A stretch of DNA of 64,000 nucleotides from Echinococcus granulosus (GCF_000524195.1 NW_020170409.1:318261-382260), one strand, 5' to 3'. Shown: positions 13,801 to 27,300, numbered from the stretch's first letter. Notes: generated by a model not told the origin, from the sequence alone. Program-made: numbers and translations.

Positions 13801-15011
13801 AATAAACAAATTAGAAGGAAGAAAATATTATTTTCCTTAAAATAAAGCCAATAATAAGTGCATGCTGATGCTGGGTTGGCGATGGTTACTACTGCTAGTG
13901 AAATGATGGATTAATTTGATTAAAGAACCGAAGAACGATAACGTGTCTCAGCAAGATAAATCGAGAAGATGGCAACTTACCAAGTTTGTAGGGTGGGTAG
14001 ACCTCCTTGGGAAGGAACGATTGAGCCAGAGACTTATTCCGCTTCGCAAGCTCCACAGCGGCATCGCGCGCCTTTTGATAAGCCCGAATTTGCGTTAAAC
14101 TCTCCAAAAGGTGCGATAAGAACTTGCACATATGGGTAGACACATCCGCAGAAGGTGACATCACTCGACCAATGATGTACTTCAGCGTCATTTTGTCAAA
14201 GATGGTGACACTCTGAGGAGTAGAGCCAAGAATGAGCTGGAATGATGTGCGGCAGAATCATGCAGAGCAGCAACGAATGCCAACTTACCAAGCTAGGTAC
14301 AGTTCTCATAATATTCTCCAACAATAAAAGAGCGAGGTTAGCGATTTGATTATTTGGATGATTAATAAGGTCAAAAATTTTGTTACTGCTGGGATGCAAC
14401 CAAACTTCGTTAGATGCTGTCTTATCCTCCTCCTTTATTAGTGCAATTAAATTTCTAAGAGCCTATAACAATTAGTAAAAAACAGCATTTGCGTATCCTC
14501 ACAGGCTCAATGAGATCAACAGGAGATTTTTCATCAGCAAGTATGGAAAACATTGAATTGATTTTCCCTTTCAAGCTAAATGCCGATTCCCTCTTCTGAA
14601 CAACGCACGATTCAACACGGTGAATAAGGTCCTTGACAGCTTTGTTATTCGGTTCAAGTTGAATAAGTTTCTGTGCATCAGCAATCGATTCCTTTAGATC
14701 TCCTATCTTCTCATAGGCAACGGAACGGCGATAAAGAGCCTTCGTATCAAAAGGCAATATCTTAAGAGCTGAAATATTTGACTTGGTGGAAAAAAATTAT
14801 TACCTTCAGTTGCTGCCTTTATGGCCTCATCATAATTACATAACTTTAAGAAGCACTGCGCCAGGTTGCGATATGCAATCTGTTGGCAACTCTCATCACC
14901 ATTAGACCTTTTTACGCATTCTTGGTACGATTTGACTGCTTCCAAATAATTGCCTTCTGAAAAAAATGAATTCCCTCTCACACGCAATTCCTCAGGCGAC
15001 TCCGTCATCAT
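1839..15011 (-). CDS. UNC45: UNC45 myosin co-chaperone (TPR + UCS domains), 14 exons
   Basis: UNC45 binds HSP90 through its TPR domain and folds myosin heads through its C-terminal UCS domain, in the cytoplasm. Exons in order: 14804-15011, 14503-14768, 14289-14462, 13981-14212, 11196-11363, 10356-10647, 9604-9901, 9271-9537, 8924-9201, 8666-8849, 6777-6892, 5228-5540, 4862-5086, 1839-1970. All junctions are GT..AG and phases agree throughout, giving 1050 residues (vertebrate UNC45 is about 930-945). Residues 1-115 hold three TPR units (GNSFFSEGNYLEAVKSYQEC, AYRNLAQCFLKLCNYDEAI, ALYRRSVAYEKIGDLKESI). Armadillo/UCS landmarks follow: GLCKLG, RWAIDGLAYLSL, AKFAKQHIPEKHEADEPK, GAGKALLNLSLEG, FPGER, RPLLQLLD, ALPKVEHYMFEDHEELRRAA. 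The last exon ends EYGFIK plus a short tail, matching the DYGFIKP end of vertebrate UNC45B. A second Met follows the first, so either may start translation. Identity is very secure; small exon-edge errors are possible. Confidence 0.94.
2694..2889 (-). mobile_element. LTR-like dispersed repeat, divergent subfamily, copy B
   Basis: 196 bp inside the last UNC45 intron (1971-4861), on the same strand as the gene. On the minus strand it starts TGTGGCGTCTCGAGACTTCC and ends near CGTATTACG. It shares length and internal blocks with the other copies and is closest to copy A (19-209). No internal coding region or partner repeat was seen within the intron. Confidence 0.6.
2988..3150. repeat. dispersed repeat R2, copy 1
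   Basis: This stretch aligns by eye with 28687-28845 on the same strand. Both share TTTCAAC, then CTAGTAGAG, then GCCAAGG, then an AATCAC/GTCACC-TAATA block, then GTTGAG/ATTGAG, and later a GATTTGGTTTTATAAATT-like block. Identity looks like roughly 70-75% with small indels. It has no recognisable coding content and lies in the last UNC45 intron. Confidence 0.45.
11088..11109. repeat. imperfect ATGG microsatellite
   Basis: Short run of GAATGGATAAATGGATGGAT type in an UNC45 intron. It has no coding role. Confidence 0.6.
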
Positions 15012-15705
15012 ACACCAATTTAGAAGCTGCGCGCCTTGAGGTCATCAAATTGGCTACTCACTTATTGCCGTCGATACAGATAAACAATACTATTAACACT
15101 TTAAAACTATCCTGTCTTTAGTTTTTTTAATAGCAGCATCATAGCCTTGATTTGATTAAAACTGCATTTTTAATTAAGTGTTACATAAAATATAAGGATT
15201 GCGAATTATCGACCATAAGCCACGCGCGTAAAGTTTATAATGTTTGGAAGTATCTTCTATATAATATACTTAAAAATGAGATGCCTTATTATTTTGCTTA
15301 TCTCTTTGTAAAGTTGCTTGCATTTAAATGGTTTGAGTCGTCTGCTCATTACCTTTTAATTTTGCTCTTGGCTATCCTAAATATATTTAAGGGCTATCTT
15401 TGAAAACTCTAACGCTATATTTCAGCAACTTAGTCCATCTTGAGAGCGATACGCGATATAACAACTTTATGCTTGATGTATGATGGCCGAGCAATATGTG
15501 TTCCATGATGCTAAGGATCGTAATTCGGTATGCCAAAGATGCAGTTGAACAACATATCATTTTCCTTAGCACGTCCAGAACTCACCACCATAAATAAGTG
15601 TTGCAACTTTATGGTAAATGCAGTAAATGGAAGTCATCTAAGTTATTACGAATATACCAAGTTCTAGACCGTGAGCACTTGATTCAATAAATGAAAAGAT
15701 GATTA
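15012..15705. other. upstream flank of UNC45
   Basis: AT-rich sequence 5' of the UNC45 start codon (minus strand). The promoter and 5' UTR of UNC45 should lie here, but no specific element can be supported. No coding exon was recognised. Confidence 0.45.
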
Positions 15706-15902
15706 TGTAGTACGATAGTGGTCTATCCCTCGGCATTGGTGAGGCGCCACTTTTGTACTTTGAATTAGCCCCCTGTACCTTGCTGGGTGGGCTGGTCTTT
15801 TGGGCCATGCCAATAGCCCAGACGCCTTCTCCGAGCTGAATATATATATTCTGCCCGAGTATTGTGTCTTCTTTCTTCTTCAGGGAGTCTCGGGACGCTA
15901 CA
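15706..15902 (-). mobile_element. LTR-like dispersed repeat, main subfamily, copy C
   Basis: 197 bp starting TGTAGCGTCCCGAGACTCCC on the minus strand and ending CGTACTACA, so it has TG..CA ends with a TGTA/TACA inverted terminus. It is highly similar to copies D, E and F at 58-59 kb, including GGCATGGCCC and GCTAATTCAAAGTACA. It lies about 0.7 kb upstream of the UNC45 start. No clean target-site duplication is visible (flanks TTAAC and TAATC). Confidence 0.7.
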
Positions 15903-16378
15903 GTTAAACGACTTAACAGTTCCGGTTTCCCTAGATTGCGACCCAGATCTTCAAACAAAGTACTTCCGCCAGCCCAAGTGTCAGCAAGAGATTACCATTA
16001 GATGACCACACCAAAGAAAGAACTTTCCTTCCTTCTCAGATAAACAATAAATGCTATTCTCGAAGGGGAATAAAGATGATCGGCGTAAACAACGTGCAGG
16101 TCGATGATCTCAGAGTCCTATTTACAATTCCTTGGCTGGCGCTTATAGATAGGGTAGACACAAGCACACAAAGGAGGGAAGGTCGTAAATCAAACGGACA
16201 GGTAGCGACAAACAGAAAAATTAGTGAGCGCAGAAGTCCAGCTAGGGGTCAGCGAAACCGGAGTCGACCATCTGGCCCGAGAAGCAGGCAGACTGGGCCA
16301 TCATTGGCACTGCGTCCTTTATAGTGACAGTGGCAGAGGACGGGAGGGTGCGACAGTTGCGACGTTGAGACGACTCAC

Positions 16379-16469
16379 CTGTTCCTGTCACCATTTCAAA
16401 GGACGATTCGAAGGGCGAGGTGTACCATGACTTTACGATGCCTACACCCCGTCTTCGAAATGACTGCCT
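16379..16469 (-). CDS. candidate minus-strand exon (unassigned)
   Basis: A 91-nt GC-rich segment bounded by a good acceptor (ACTCCTCAG) and a strong donor (ACAG|GTGAGT) on the minus strand. Only phase 0 is open through to the donor, giving residues including SWYTSPFESSFEMVTGT. It could belong to the AP1AR-like gene, whose known exons end at 21393. That exon exits in phase 1, so at least one more exon would be needed between. If joined directly in phase 1, a stop comes 24 codons in and this would be a terminal exon. Function unknown. Confidence 0.3.
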
Positions 16470-17132
16470 CTGAGGAGTAGTATAGGCGCCTGGAACAACC
16501 CCAGGGAAGAAAAGATTTCAATTCAGCGAAAACAGGATACCTCTGACTTTAGGAGTAGGTGAATTGGGAAATGAGTGCTCAAACCCTTCATGAGAAACTG
16601 GCGCTATCTCAATACTCCTTCGATGTGTTTGTCTAGGACTCTGATTATCAATTAGAATCGGGAATGCAAATTATTCCGCTCTAGTAATAAACGCTGCGAT
16701 TACATGAAGCACTAGTTTCGGATGGCATATTAGCTACAAACCAAAACCAACTCTGTTAATAGAAGAAGATTTGAAAGGCTCTGATGACCAATTTAAAGGT
16801 GGATGGGTGGTTAAAAAGTGAAGGAGCTGAGATTAATACCATCATCCCTTCCTAAGGTATGAGCAGCACATGGCTTTGAGTGAGATTAGGAATGAGAGGC
16901 GAACCATATGCCGTTGTTTATTTTCATTTACTAGTGCATTCAAGTAATTTTAAAGTATTGTAGAACAAAATGTTTAAAAGAGACCCATTGCACAAACCCG
17001 AAATGTCGGAACTACTGATGAAAATCCTTCGGGAAGCAGTTGGATGAAGGGCAAGAATGGGGTGCTCAATGATCACCGTTTTAACAAATGTAAGCATCAA
17101 GTATGAATAATAACTCATATCTGACCGGATAG

Positions 17133-17276
17133 TTCGGAAGATTCCAGTTCGAGGAGGACTGTGATAGAGGTATGATCGAAGAGGTGAAGCTCGAGATTGT
17201 TCCCCCCCCCCCCCCCCCAAATTCGCCAGAGTTTAGTGAGTCAGAGGATGATAACATCAACATTAACAGTCTGCAG
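17133..17276 (+). other. plus-strand open frame with Pro run and acidic tract, cut by gap
   Basis: An open frame of at least 48 codons with FQFEEDCDRG, then a proline run encoded by a 17-base C tract, then NSPEFSESEDDNI, ending at an assembly gap. The composition looks protein-like (acidic/Ser-rich), but there is no clear upstream splice acceptor and the C tract is prone to length error. It could equally be chance in intergenic DNA. Confidence 0.2.
17202..17218. repeat. poly-C tract (17 C)
   Basis: Homopolymer run 58 bp before the assembly gap at 17277. The count may be wrong, and any frame across it is unreliable. Confidence 0.9.
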
Positions 17277-17376
17277 NNNNNNNNNNNNNNNNNNNNNNNN
17301 NNNNNNNNNNNNNNNNNNNNNNNNNNNNNNNNNNNNNNNNNNNNNNNNNNNNNNNNNNNNNNNNNNNNNNNNNNNN
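17277..17376. other. assembly gap (100 N)
   Basis: Exactly 100 N, a conventional filler length, so the real distance is unknown. Confidence 0.99.
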
Positions 17377-17600
17377 GGAATGCGCGATTTCAGGGGCTTG
17401 GAGAAGTAAATGTCTACTCGCGATAATAACTGTTAACCGGTGGCAAGAATTTCCAAAAATTGGCGCTTTTGCAACGAGATGTGCACGGCCTCAGTGAGCA
17501 GTCTCAGCGCTTTGGCACACCCAATTTTAGTAGCTTTTCCACAAATGCAACTTTGTAATCACGTGTTTTAAAAGGCAAAGAACGGTAATTGCGTCGCAAG

Positions 17601-17603
<3 letters not shown>

Positions 17604-17633
<30 letters not shown>
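17604..17633. repeat. (GT)15 dinucleotide microsatellite
   Basis: Uninterrupted GT repeat of about 30 bp in non-coding sequence. Confidence 0.95.
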
Positions 17634-17636
<3 letters not shown>

Positions 17637-20600
17637 CTTAGAAGGCAGCCGACCAATCACGAGTGATTGAGGCGAAGATCGAACCGCACGCAACAGTCAA
17701 CGGCCACGGATACAAGGAGATGTCACTTGCCCGTTCATTATTTACCTTGAGATAGTAGCCACCGCTCCATCAATCACTAGTCTTGGCCGCTATTGCGCTA
17801 AGTGGACATGAAGTATATCTGTCCAAACGTGGCGTTAACGTCAAAACTGCACCCGGTTTCAACGTCAAATTGGGCAAAGTGGATAGGGCAAATGGTAAGT
17901 CTCGTGATGAAACTGGGTGCTGTCATTAACGGATCGTCCCGAAGAGCCTATTTGAGGAACAGTTGTACATTCAATGGCCTTGTCAGAGCTATTCAATCCA
18001 ATCCCAACGCAAAAAAAATATTTCGCATCAAAAGGAGGCGCACAAGCATTGTAAATTTTTTGAGCCTGTTAAGTAATTTTACTTTAAAAAGGCTAAGTAA
18101 TGTTACTACATCTCGAGCAAAATAATGGGAATCCCAATCAATAAGCTACACTACCTGTATTTATAAATGTTGCCTCACAAGCCACATTCCTGGAAGACAA
18201 AACATTAGACAGCAATTAGACGAAGATGCGGAAGAATGACAATCGTTTTCTTTCCAGATTTGCCGGTATGAGCCCTACCCGGCTATAGCCAGGAGCTCCG
18301 CCCCTACCGCACAAGTGCTGCTAGTCTCCCATATCTCTGCACATCGATTGTAGGTAGTACTTCTAGACTTCCATATCTTAGAAAGCACATCTTTTATAGG
18401 TTATTTACTGGGCCAAGAAGCCACAGAAGAAAGTCATTGATTGAACACACCGGAATCTACAGGGAATCACAAATGAAGGGGCTATGGAAACAGCAACGAC
18501 CTAACCATTTTGTGCTTGGCTCTACCAATGCCAATTGTGTAAATCAAACCTGGTTACTACGCGGCCACGATGCTGTTCGCCCTTCAAGCATCAAAAAAGC
18601 CAAAGTTCAAATGCCAGCTGTAGGAAGTTTTACATGTGTTTTTACACTTAAAAATTATCTGGCGATTTAGCGATTTAGCATTCCTCTGATTCCCAGTTTG
18701 TGTTTCTGCCTTACAACATGGCTTTTCAATTGTGCCTACAGCCGCCCAGCCTTTCTGCAAGCTTGTGATGGACCTTTCATGCGATTGTGGTTTGTCACGA
18801 CTTCAGGGATACCTGAAGCTCTGCAGCATTCTGCGCAGTGGATTTTAGAGCATCAGGCGGGCAGTGCAAACCATACTTACAGCTGGTTGCAAAAAATACG
18901 CCTTTTTTCGCATAACCGAAGTGCAAAAAAATGTTGCGCACTTTTTCTAAGAAAATTCAACTCAATCATGAGTCAATAGCTTCTTGTCCCGTCTATGAAA
19001 GTATTCACAGAATGTCTAGAGACCTCTTCATCAACAACTGAACTACGTGCTCTAGTTCTCAAGGCCCTCAATTTCAAAGACGTCACTTGATCAGTGAAAC
19101 GTAGAAATTTTGAGCTCTAAGCGCATGAGCAACCGAAATGGGAGTTCCCCCCTCGCGTGGACCTATTTCTTATTGAGGGACGGAAAGATCCTACGTCGGC
19201 AAAAATATGTGAGTTGCATTAGGAACTAGAGCATGTGATTTAATCTCCCCTTTATGGAAAACAAAATACTGTTTTCCTTCTTTGGATTGAAAACGTTCGT
19301 TTATCGCTCCTGGACACAAATGGCCAGTAGAGAGAAGGTGGCCTAATTAACTTGGCTCTCGTTCAGCCCTTGCAGAGGGTGTGAAAGTACGCAATTGCAT
19401 TGGATTTGAAATGCAATAACCAGGCTTCAGAGCAGTCTTATATCAACAAATTTCAAATTCTATTCGAAGAAAGGGTTGACCTTACCTCATGGTATCAGCG
19501 AATTGGTAATGCAGTGAATATATACCTAACCGACTTGTCTCCTTAGGATAAATTCGAGATTCTGAGATTGGCCTGTTGAGGCTGCATATTTAGGCAGTAC
19601 ATCCACCGGTGCAAAATCGACTATTTCCGGTCTTCTGTAGGTGCTAAACTACCAATTTATCCCTCCAGCGGTTTAGAACGACCTACATTCGATATGAAAT
19701 TAGGCAGCCTTTTGAATATCCAACGCTTTAGGAGCTTCATAATACGCATACAATTCATTTTGGCTAGTTCTTCTTAAAAAAGCAGAGAAATGGTGATAAG
19801 AAGGATGTTGACCCTGTTCACCCACTCCTTGACCAATTCTGAGATGCCGTACAAACGAAATTTTACTCTACAAAATCGTTGATACGAACTTGGATTACAG
19901 TGAAAAATATTTTGAGAAGGCCTTCTCTGTTTGATAAATGAAGACGTCCATGAAAGACATGGTTTGTCGAAATCCAAACTGCCCCTCAAAAAATTTTCTT
20001 TTCTTTTGTCATGGTGTCCCAAATTCGGAATGACTCACCACAAGAAAACCAAACCAAGCATGTAGTTAGCCCGCCGCCGGTTCGCCACCTATAGGTTAAT
20101 CAGGGCAGTAGCTATTATCAGAAGCAGAAATTTTGGTGGTTCTTTATGACTATTGTTACCTTTTCATGAAAACCGACTTCCAAGCTAGAGGAAATTACTG
20201 AAGGAGAAAAGTAAGCTCAACTAATTCACAAAGTTAAAAATAAGGACCACGAAAAGCAAACGTTACATGACTCGATTTCCCATGAGGAATTTGCAGACAG
20301 GTATGCGTTGTTTGGAGTGAAACATGGGGTAGACAGCTGAATGTTTAGTGCACGCGATCCCTGAGAATAGGTGGGAAAATTGCATGAGAGGGACAACAGT
20401 GGCAGGAGAGAGAGCAGATTAGCTACCATTCAGGAAGCTGCTATTTTGGCAACCCGCTCCCTACAACCTAGCCGCCTGGCTAATTGACTGCTGTTTTCTC
20501 CTCTCGAAGCAAGAGACGGGAGGTATGATCAAGATCGAGGGTTAAAAAAGAGGACCTTGATGGCTGAATCGGGTTTCACTAGATAATTTTCACCTCGTAA

Positions 20601-21392
20601 GCACATATTAATGAGGAACTAAAAGACTGCGTGCAGCTGATTAAAAAATTTGCTATCATTGCTACCTAAAGACCTTGTTGGCCTAATGCAACACCAGTCG
20701 CCATAAATTGTTTCGCGTGTTATTGTAACATAATATGATTTTGGAACCAAAAGCAAGACCATTCCAAAAATCAAACTAATTTTGCCACCTCCTAAGACTT
20801 GTCCTACTGCTAAGGGTATATGTTCTGGAGGCTAATTTTGGCAGCTGAAGTAGAATAAACTGGAAGGGCGTGAACTTGTAGCGAAAGAATTAAGTGACTT
20901 CGTAAATCGCTCAAATTAGTAGCTATTAAAAACGGTAAGTAGCTTGGTTTCGGCTTAAAAATACGTAAATTAAAACATCCTGAAAACAGAACAATCTTTG
21001 TTTGCTATTAGGAAGGTTCCACTTCAGAAAAAAGCTTGTAAAATCTACAGTCATGCAAGTGATTGCATACCAATAAAGTAGTCAAACTAAGCTATTATTT
21101 CCTCTGATTCACTAAGCACTTGCCAGTTTGTAGTATCTGGTATCTTATCCAACTAAAAAGAATGTTTTCAAGCTACGTGAAGGTAAAGAACAAAATAATG
21201 AACCATTGACAAAACCCTGCCTAAATGGAGAGGCAGAAGGCCAGTTACGCAAACGCCCCACTGCTACCACAAATCCGGTCGCGTGATTGGACAGTTCATC
21301 GGCTAATGAAACGACAGCCTTGGGAGTAGTTTCCCGGCAGTGGTGACGGCTTGGGATTGAGTAGGCAAAATTACGAGTGCAAAGGAACTCAC
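17634..21392. other. unassigned, probably 3' part or introns of the minus-strand AP1AR-like gene
   Basis: No recognisable coding exon was found. The last placed exon of the AP1AR-like gene ends at 21393 in phase 1 with a strong donor (CCGG|GTGAGT), so transcription must continue leftward into this region. Short open frames on both strands lack domain signals. Confidence 0.4.
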
Positions 21393-24300
21393 CCGGTTCG
21401 TGATCCCAATCCAGATCCACGGGAGATTCAAAGTCCCCGGCAAAGCTGTCCGGTGCAGACCTGTTTTCATCTAAACAAAGAATGATAAAAGGGAGGAGCA
21501 ATGGTTAGCAAGTGCAGTTTGGCTCATAACGTAAAAAGAATAATCTACAAACTGGGTTATAGTTTACAGACTTAGCCATCTTTATTTTTATATATGCAGG
21601 GTATTTATAGCCTGATTCATAAAATTTACAGCAATGGCAGCGCTACAGAGAATGAGGCAGGCGATCGCTAGTGGTCTGCGTGTTGGTAGCGCTGGTGTCT
21701 TAACAAAGCACAATTTACTCAAGGCCAGTAAACCGAAGTGAAATAAGTTGGGGACTTTCATAGAAGGAGTAGGAATGAATCTTTGTGCAAATTGGGTATT
21801 GTTGAAAAGGGGTGCCTTTTGTGGATCATCTATGGCCTGTAATTAATAACAAGATCCCTAACATGTATGATTATTAAAGCACTACTACTGGGCCAAGCTA
21901 CAGTGACGGTCAGTGGACGCCAAAGGCAAGTATCGAAGCTCTGCAACATAGCTCAGTTCACAAAACCCTTCTATGAAGAAATCATTCCAATAATCAAAAA
22001 AATCGCCTTAAACCCCTACGAGCTAATAGGCACATAAGAAAATTATCACGAGTAAGCTAATTCTTCCTCATTTCCAAAGATGCGGTCTCTCCACACAAAA
22101 ATTAAGTATTTCAATGATTCCAAGAATCACCTAATGGTCTCATTATTAAAAAGGTCAAATGAGAAAATTTGGTTTTTATTTAAAAAATGGAAAGAATGCT
22201 TTTGAAGAAGTCAAAGAATAAGAAAAAAAAATGATTCAACTGTAATCTAACAAAGATCTCAGTCGTAAACGTTGAAGAACGTTCATTTATGCGTCAAATC
22301 GTACGCGCTTCAAAAAACAGTTCTGGGAGTGCCCTCTTCCACTAGAAACATGGTTTGGCTTCAACAAAAAAGCAAAACGCGGCGGTTTGATCTCATCTAC
22401 TCAGCGTACACGTCCATTTAAACGGGTAGAATTGTGGGTGAGCTGTCCTTCCGGATTTTGTCTGGTCCTCCTAGCTTAACCAGTGCTTATTTCGAATAAT
22501 TATAAACTGCTTCCTCCGTAAACCAGAGACCTCACTCAGATGTGTGTTTTTGTCACATCACCCCCAATAGCGACTCTGGCAGCTTTTACCAGATTTAAAT
22601 TGGCTACTAAGGCATTCTCATCCGAAGATCTTTTTAATCCCACTTTCTCATGTTACCAGCAAAGACTTTACTTGCTAAACACTTGGTTTTATCTTTTCTG
22701 TTATTGATTGCCCAGTTGCAGGCACATCCATTTTTCTACTATTCTTCAATTTCTAGAAGTAGTCTGCATGATCCTTCCTTAATTCCTCGAATTCACCGCT
22801 TCAGATCGCTGGTCTTCCGAAGCACCTCATATTTCACACGCCAGTACGACCGTTTGAGAACGCTTCACTTCACCCACAGATGGCTGCACAGGAGGGGACT
22901 CCTTATCCCGACAACGAACGCGCATCGCATAGGGGGTAGATCCAACCACCCCGTACTTTAAAACCAAAATACCTAGCATTTTACAGAACTTCGTTTATTT
23001 TCCCTTGGTAACATTCACTTGGAAGTTGTGCAGCCTTTTTCAACCTAGGGTACCAGCCCTCACCATCGAAATAAACTGCAAGGGTGGTTGACCTGCAGGA
23101 CCGAAGCACACCTGATGCGCTCAAATGCGGAAAATCTGCTCTTCCTACCCTCCTGCTTTGCCCTTCACCTTCACTTTCCCCCTTCAAACCTTAAAAATCA
23201 GTCAAGAAACGGGCATTCTCCTTATAAAAATACAAAAGACCAAGTTCCACAAATGTTTAGGCAACTCGAGGCATGGCCAAGCGAGAATTTTGCCCGTTCA
23301 AATGCAAAGCTGTTTCCCGTATTCTTAACTTCTAAGGGCAAGTGTTAGTTATTGATGATCATGCAATGAATATACTGTGTCGTATTTATCGGAAGCAACG
23401 AACAAAACGATCCCACTTATTTGTTGACTTCTAAAATGTGCATTGAAACGAGTACGAAGAGGTGTCCATTAGTGGTTGAATCACCCGCCCTTGAAAATAT
23501 CGTTTAAATAAAGCATTATGTTTATTTTCTGAATTAGGTACAGCAAAGCACTTTAAACGCTCACAATGATATGTCCCAAGGTTTCCTATAACTAGTTAGA
23601 TTTTAAAACCTAGCAATCAATCATGCTTCATGCTTAATGTAATTGCTGCTAGCGCCGCACATACGTGACATTCCGGCTTCCTCGTCTCTACTCAAGGTCA
23701 CCAATATGTGATACGTGCACTCTGGCAGCATACGATAACTGGTTGTACCAACGGTTGTGACTCAAATAGACTGATCGAGCTTGATGACGATAAATGGATA
23801 GATCTAGGATGGCCACAGTCCGAAGACAATTACATCCACCCTGCTTTTTGGTAGCACATCTTTTGTGGGCTGCAGTGATAGGGACGACCTCTCGGATTCT
23901 GGTAGCAAACGTGATAAGAAGGGTAGCCTGTTTTTGAGAAGCAACGAAGAAATCCATGGTCGAAGTCTTGAAACGCAGAAGAACTTGTAAATATGCTGGT
24001 ATCCCTTTAAAACCTTTTTTCGTAGACGTGACGAGCATTCAAATCAGAGGAGTCCCGAACAACATAACTAGACACCAATGCGGAACATTTCTACACCTAA
24101 TTTTTCCTCGTTAAACGAAGAGAAGGCTTCCCTTAATAGGCTTACAAATACGAAGGGAAAGCATTGACAAGAGAAATTACCTGACTCCACACCATCTCGC
24201 GCCTCTGTGCAAAGCTAAACAAGTTGGCATGTGGATGATAGAGGAACTTTGTAACCTACTTGCGTGATCCAAGCGCATGCAACTAACCCAAGTAACATCT

Positions 24301-27300
24301 GGGTGATTAGCTTAGTTCAGATAGGAAGACTAGTGTCTGATTTTATTTAATCGGCAATCTTAGTTATCGCTTCAACGACTTTTTGCAATGGTAGAATGGC
24401 ATTTAGCATATTTTAATATCATTTAAAAGCAGGTAAACAACTACATCAACCAAAAAATTCCTCTCTGATGATAAAAGAAAAAATGCCACTTAAAATGTAG
24501 GCAAAAATATCACCTGATAAACCCTCCACTTTCATTTTTTGAACGCACAGATAATGTGAAGATAACGCCAAAATCCTGCTAGTAAATGGAAAAATTGAAA
24601 TAGTGCGCATCGCTGATCATCTACCGTCGACAATTCAGGCATCAATACAGCCCGTCCCATGAAAGTGGAAATGCTGATCAGAAATTTGAACTGCATTTAG
24701 CTGTCAGATGTGAATAGGTGAAAGCAAAAAATGGACGTCGGTGGGTGGGTGGGTGTGCGTAGCACTACGTGAAAATACGTCTTCGAAAGCACAACCAGAA
24801 TATGGTGGGAAGTGGGAGAAATCTGGGAACAAGGGGGAACTACGGGAAATGTCAGGGAGTAAGAAAAGTCCACAAATCAATAGCAGGTGAAGTTGGACGA
24901 AGGTAATCGTTATAACCGTCTCTTTTACGGCGCAATTCAAAGCCCTTTACTCACGCCTTTCCCTGTACTTTTGACATTCTAGAAGCGTACTGTTATTCGT
25001 TAATAAAAGCTTGTACAAGGAGGCAAGATGATATGAGGATAGCGTCAGTTAAAAAGTTGGGTAGCTTTACCTAACGCAGTGACAAAAAACCCAGCGTGTG
25101 ACAGTACATTCAGGTGTTATTTTCAGAGTGGAAAAATGTTTCACTTAAAGCTAAAAAAGCGCAACTAATCGATGACATTTTAACTAAGCACAAAGTTGGG
25201 AAGTTTTAACATATTATTGAGGTAAATAAGTATGGAGGAAGCCACTCTATGGTCAAAAGTCACTTTCTGTTCATTTTTAAGAAGCGTTTATGTCGATGTT
25301 AAATGTTGAATGGTTAGAAGGACCGAGAATGGTTTTGACCACGTGCAAATAATATTCACGTTGCGGAAACAATTCTCCTCTAGGTAAAGTTCGGAAAGTA
25401 GGCCATTTATTATTTTTTTCGTCCTAACGGAAGGAGTAATCGCGGAGATGATCCGTTAGGTGCACCAATAACAGACCGCTGAAGAATACTGGGTCAAACT
25501 TTTGCTACTGAAACAGCCCAAAATTAAGGCCACGCTAATAGTTAATATGGGTTTTATAAAACGCAAAACAACTCGTTCCACGAATGGCGCATCAATCTAC
25601 CTGGCGTCTTGTTGGACATGTTGCGAAAGATGTTTACGTAACAGTTACGATGGTCATAGATCGGATGAATTATTTCAAAATTAATAATGCTAGGTTTGAA
25701 ACTGCATTCCCACTCAGTATCACGCTTAAACGTATTTCTTGAGCTAATTTTAATTTTGGACTTCCATACTTCTCTACAACTACGTTTCAGGCAGTGTGAA
25801 GTGAAGCCGAGGAGGTAAATATCCACTTTAGGTGTAGAAATTGTATCAGCTTGGATAATCGAATGGGCCCTGACAGAACGAGCACTGATTCTGGGGTTGC
25901 ATAAGACAAGGGACTAGTGCGTCTGTGAGCCCATGAAAACACGAAGATTAACTCGGATTTGCTAAAAAGCGACATGCTCAGATGGAAGTTACAAGAAACC
26001 CAGTTAAGTGTTTGCAGTCTTAAACAATGGTGGCATTGTGCATCCTATGCCCGCCCTCCGTAAAAAGGACAATGCAATGTGGGGCGAGATAAGCCGAAGC
26101 CTCCCACCACGATAGTGAGCCCATTCACAGTGCTATGACGCTATTAACACTTAGGAAAGGAAGCAAAATTACAGTCTCGTGGGTGTCAAGTATACTTGAC
26201 ATGGATGCATTTTTCATCAAGCAACTATATTTACATAGTTGAGAAATACGATCGGAAATGCCATTTGGGGCATGAGCAGACTATTCCTAAAAAGTTGAAC
26301 CGCATTTAACTCTCTCCTTGCACCAGTTTTTAGTTTTAATCGAATGATGATCCGTTTGGCTCTTCCTTTTATGTGACACTTTGTTCAGACTCATGTGAAT
26401 GACAATCAGCTAGGAGGGGTGAGACCGGCGCTTTCGGAGTAAAAAAGGTCCACGCAAACATCGCGTTTTGAGTAGTACCAAGGTCAGTAGCAAATAATCA
26501 CTCGGATATCCTCACCTCTGGTAAGAGTATGTGAAGTATACAGTTTTTGCCAAAGTAAATGACACCAGTTAAAATATCGAAGAGAAGAGTGGATTTAAAT
26601 ATCAAGTGATCAAAAGAGTTGATGCTGTTTTCGGGACAGATAGATAAAATGACATCTTAGTGCAAATTACTTCACATCGCCTGTTTGCAAGTACGCACAC
26701 GGGCCGATCGTGCGGATAGAACAACAAGATCACCCATCCGACTTGGACGACGGACGATTCATGCACAGCTGGGCGGCTGAACTACAGTCATGATCCAGAT
26801 ACCAGTTACACGCCTGTGTAGTCTTTGACTACCCCACACCTCCAGCATCAATATCGCAATGCGGTACGTGGAGTGCCTGCGTTCCTAATAGAATGCTTCT
26901 TCACTAGTCTTCCCCCTCTGATCCGATTGGTAGGGTTATCACGTTTCTCCTTACCACGCCCACTGCGTAATTAATGGCCTCGGAAACACAACCAATAACG
27001 AAAAAGACATTACTGCTCCAATGCCGACGGAGGAGCCATACGATTCTCAAGGCTGTGCTACTGAAAGGCATGGGAGGATCAGAAGAAATATAGCCACGAA
27101 AACCATCCTAGCCACTTAGGCATGTGCGATCCTAGATAGGGCCAATGAAAATTGATCCATTCGTAAACAACTACGGCTTAACTACTTAGCTTCCAACACC
27201 AAAGCTATCCTGCCCATTCAAGCCTCTGACACTCCACTAGAAAAACGAGTCGCAAATTTAGCTTCAAGGTGCAAATATTCATCAAACATTCTACCCTCGG

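Noticed and set aside
24736..24758. GGTGGGTGGGTGGGTG run as a G-quadruplex regulatory element
   Set aside because: A short isolated motif inside a large intron with no promoter or UTR context; nothing else supports function.
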